DNA from: Methanomicrobia archaeon LH_S13
GTDB lineage: Archaea; Halobacteriota; Syntropharchaeia; Alkanophagales; Methanospirareceae
Assembly (NCBI GenBank): GCA_023659785.1
Contig: JAGXOR010000020.1
Span: forward strand, 1-16,036
DNA length: 16,036 nucleotides
Direction of reading: 5' to 3'
The notes beneath the pieces were generated by a model. That model ran no database searches, was not told the origin of the DNA, and was given only the letters and a program-made list of their open reading frames with translations. This document shows, in pieces, positions 14,480-16,036 of the stretch (position 1 is its first letter; each line of letters opens with the position of its first letter). Both the position numbers and the translations under genes were made by a program.

Positions 14480-15111
14480 TCAAAAAAGATATGTTGTTCA
14501 AAATCTTTAAACCCGGTTTTGGCTAATATCTCTCTCCAATCCCTTTTAATAAAATCAAAGGCATAAGAGCACTCTATAAGTTTAAAGGGAATCCTTGCAT
14601 AAAAAGGCATCTCACTCAGAGAAAACTCATTATAATCCAACACAAAGAAAATCCCATCCCCCTTTAACATCCCAAAAGCACTATTTATAACCTTTGCTCT
14701 AACCTCCTGAGGGAATCCATGGAGCACAAAAGAAATAAAAACCTTATCAAACTTTTTTGTATTTTTTAAGGGTAAAGGTTGGTCAACTCTAGCCTTGATA
14801 ATTTCAGCGCGGTGGAAATTACGGCATCTCTTTTGAAACTGTGAAATCATGTCATCACAAATATCAATCCCAACAAGTTCTCCTTTATCTCCCGAAAGAT
14901 ATTTCATCATTAAGCAGGCATTTCTGCCTGTGCCTGCTCCTAAATCAAGGATTTTATCCTGTGGGCTAATCCTCATCATCCCAATAGCCTTCTCAATAAA
15001 AGAGGAATATCTGCCAAAGGTAGCCAGGTTAAGTATTGTATCATAATGTACTGCCATAAATCCTTTGACTTCAACTTTTGACTTTGGATAATAACCATCT
15101 TCTTCTTTCAT
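14449..15111 (-). CDS. Class I SAM-dependent methyltransferase
   Basis: A 220-residue protein of the UbiE/Methyltransf_11-25 type. SAM motif I is ILDLGAGTGRNA (about residues 54-65), the acidic residue after strand 2 is in VGIDICDDM, motif II-like FDKVFISFVLHGF follows, and motif III region is LKGDGIFFVLDY. Substrate cannot be inferred; the family includes quinone, small-molecule and metabolite methyltransferases. Its 3' end overlaps the DUF460 gene tail-to-tail by 31 bases. Its sequence is more AT-rich, with more AAA/ATA codons, than the Hdr and Fdh genes, which may mean a different history. A TATA box 23 bases before the ATG suggests a leaderless mRNA. Confidence 0.85.
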   Translation of the reverse strand: MKEEDGYYPKSKVEVKGFMAVHYDTILNLATFGRYSSFIEKAIGMMRISPQDKILDLGAGTGRNACLMMKYLSGDKGELVGIDICDDMISQFQKRCRNFHRAEIIKARVDQPLPLKNTKKFDKVFISFVLHGFPQEVRAKVINSAFGMLKGDGIFFVLDYNEFSLSEMPFYARIPFKLIECSYAFDFIKRDWREILAKTGFKDFEQHIFFDYIRLLKAQK

Positions 15112-15128
15112 TATAAGTTATAACGAAG

Positions 15129-15137
15129 TTTTATATT
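15129..15137 (-). promoter_or_regulatory. TATA box for the methyltransferase, leaderless
   Basis: Minus strand reads TGAAATATAAAACT. The TATA centre is about 23 bases before the ATG at 15111, which puts the transcription start at or next to the start codon. No Shine-Dalgarno sequence is present, consistent with leaderless translation. Confidence 0.5.
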
Positions 15138-15197
15138 TCATGTTTCTCATAAAGAATAAAAAGAATACTATGTGAATAACCAAGAAAGGTGAGAAAA

Positions 15198-15725
15198 ATG
15201 AGTAAGGTAATAGAAGTTACGGACCAAAATTTTGAGGAGGAAGTGCTGGAATCAGATGTCCCTACGGAGGTGGATTTCTGGGCAACCTGGTGTGGACCAT
15301 GCAGGATGGTATCGCCGGTATACGACAAGCTCTCGGAGGAATACGAAAATTTCAAGTTCTGTAAGCTTGACGTGGATGAAAATCCACAGACGGCGACGAA
15401 ATATCAGATTATGAGCATACCCATGCAGATGTTTTTCGTTGACGGCGAGAAGGTTGATGAAATCCTAGGTGCAGTCCCCGAAGAAACGATTCGCGCAAAG
15501 GTAGATGAGATCATACAGAGGTATCCCACCGATGAACGAGGAAGGCTTAAAGCGATTCTATCAGCGTGGGTTGAGCACAATAAACAGGATAGTGAGAAAT
15601 TCAGAAGGTGGAATGAAAAAGCCAAGGGCGTAAAGAATGATTCAGCCTATAATAGTATATTGCAGGAAGCAAAGGAGATGGAAGCGGTAAATAAAAGATT
15701 GGCTCAACTACTCGTTGAAATTTAA
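15198..15725 (+). CDS. Thioredoxin with a C-terminal helical extension
   Basis: A 175-residue cytoplasmic thiol-disulfide oxidoreductase. The thioredoxin fold covers about residues 1-107: VDFWATWCGPC with redox cysteines C32 and C35, buried Asp26, and cis-Pro75 in SIPMQMFF. Ordinary thioredoxins end near residue 105-110. Here some 65 more residues follow, highly charged and helical (DERGRLKAILSAWVEHNK onward to LAQLLVEI), with no Cys. I chose ATG 15198 over GTG 15189 because GGTGAG at 15188-15193 gives good spacing and would overlap the GTG. The stop shares TTAA with the stop of the convergent ferredoxin gene. No thioredoxin reductase is nearby; in archaea of this type reduction can come from NADPH or F420H2 or ferredoxin-dependent reductases elsewhere. 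Confidence 0.88.
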   Translation: MSKVIEVTDQNFEEEVLESDVPTEVDFWATWCGPCRMVSPVYDKLSEEYENFKFCKLDVDENPQTATKYQIMSIPMQMFFVDGEKVDEILGAVPEETIRAKVDEIIQRYPTDERGRLKAILSAWVEHNKQDSEKFRRWNEKAKGVKNDSAYNSILQEAKEMEAVNKRLAQLLVEI

Positions 15726-15952
15726 TCAATTATTTGCATTACTCCTGTTGGGCATACCGCTACACACCTCATGCATCGTGTGCATCGCTTATAATCTATT
15801 CTAACTGGACTTCTCTTCTCTATGGCATTCTCTGGACACTCTTCAATACACATGTAACACATACCACATCTTCCAATTGCTGCCGTACAAACCGACTTAT
15901 CATACCGATATTTCTCAAGCTCTTTCATCTTATTAGTTCCTCTTCCAGACAT
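15722..15952 (-). CDS. 2x[4Fe-4S] ferredoxin-like protein
   Basis: A 76-residue soluble protein with two complete cluster motifs: C29, C32, C35, C39-P and C57, C60, C63, C67-P, the bacterial-type dicluster pattern. An additional Cys22 lies in an N-terminal extension (KSVCTAAIGRCGMC). The usual ferredoxin core is about 55-60 residues. The start may be ATG 15952 or the internal ATG at 15928, which has GAGGAA about 10 bases upstream and would give 68 residues. Its 3' end meets the thioredoxin gene. It could be an electron carrier for the Hdr/Fdh system, or a fragment-like subunit of a larger enzyme; sequence alone does not decide. Confidence 0.82.
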   Translation of the reverse strand: MSGRGTNKMKELEKYRYDKSVCTAAIGRCGMCYMCIEECPENAIEKRSPVRIDYKRCTRCMRCVAVCPTGVMQIID

Positions 15953-15981
15953 TTATATCTATACCTATCCTGTTTTGTTTC

Positions 15982-15990
15982 TTTATATGA
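15982..15990 (-). promoter_or_regulatory. Putative TATA box of the ferredoxin gene
   Basis: Minus strand TCATATAAA, about 30-35 bases before ATG 15952, would start transcription near 15960. The last 80 or so bases of the window hold nothing else that I can identify. Confidence 0.4.
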
Positions 15991-16036
15991 TGACAAAATA
16001 TGAACTTTTTGTCCATTTTTCTATTATTTGATAGTA

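Noticed and set aside
15189..15197. GTG start for the thioredoxin (three more residues)
   Set aside because: The GTG lies inside the GGTGAG ribosome binding site that serves ATG 15198.

Overview
The window is archaeal, with about mid-40s GC by eye. The evidence is a DUF460 protein (an archaea-specific family), three HdrA paralogues, F420-type FdhA/FdhB with MvhD, TATA-box promoters with T-rich terminators, and strong GGAGGTGA ribosome binding sites. HdrA multiplication together with Fdh and MvhD, and without HdrBC or a hydrogenase large subunit, resembles the Methanophagales (ANME-1) / Syntrophoarchaeia branch of Euryarchaeota. That placement is an inference from gene content and was not tested phylogenetically.

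Layout. (1) Positions 1-1200 are a decayed stretch: a 5'-broken DUF2779 exonuclease-like gene with a Tyr at the first catalytic Asp position, then a frameshifted and internally deleted relic of a DUF3782-type PD-(D/E)XK protein. (2) At 1212-5071 a small unrecognised gene overlaps (ATGA) a giant 1148-residue HdrA. This HdrA carries a complete GltD/NfnB-like NAD(P)H:FAD module nested inside its own inserted-ferredoxin region, plus short tandem-repeat expansions. (3) At 5072-5292 lies a relic of an IS200/IS605-type TnpB end, followed by a T-rich terminator for the leftward operon. (4) At 9304-5293 (leftward) is a tight operon mvhD - fdhA - 75-aa small gene - fdhB. (5) At 9460-13107 (rightward) two HdrA paralogues in tandem share a divergent promoter region with the Fdh operon. 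They show complementary losses, so they probably make one heterodimer. (6) At 13202-15952 are a short DUF460 protein, a class I methyltransferase, a thioredoxin with a C-terminal extension and a 2x[4Fe-4S] ferredoxin, in convergent pairs whose ends overlap.

How they may work together. FdhA (Mo/W-pterin) and FdhB (flavin, F420 site) would handle formate and/or F420. MvhD is the usual [2Fe-2S] bridge to HdrA. The HdrA2/HdrA3 pair would be the flavin electron-bifurcating or confurcating centre, with ferredoxin as the low-potential partner. The GltD-containing HdrA adds a likely NAD(P)H entry or exit. The segment therefore looks like a hub connecting formate/F420, NAD(P)H, ferredoxin and, through the thioredoxin, possibly thiols. 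No HdrB or HdrC is present, so the high-potential partner is encoded elsewhere or differs from heterodisulfide. The strongest candidates for something new are the nested HdrA-GltD fusion and the HdrA2/HdrA3 split with complementary cysteines.
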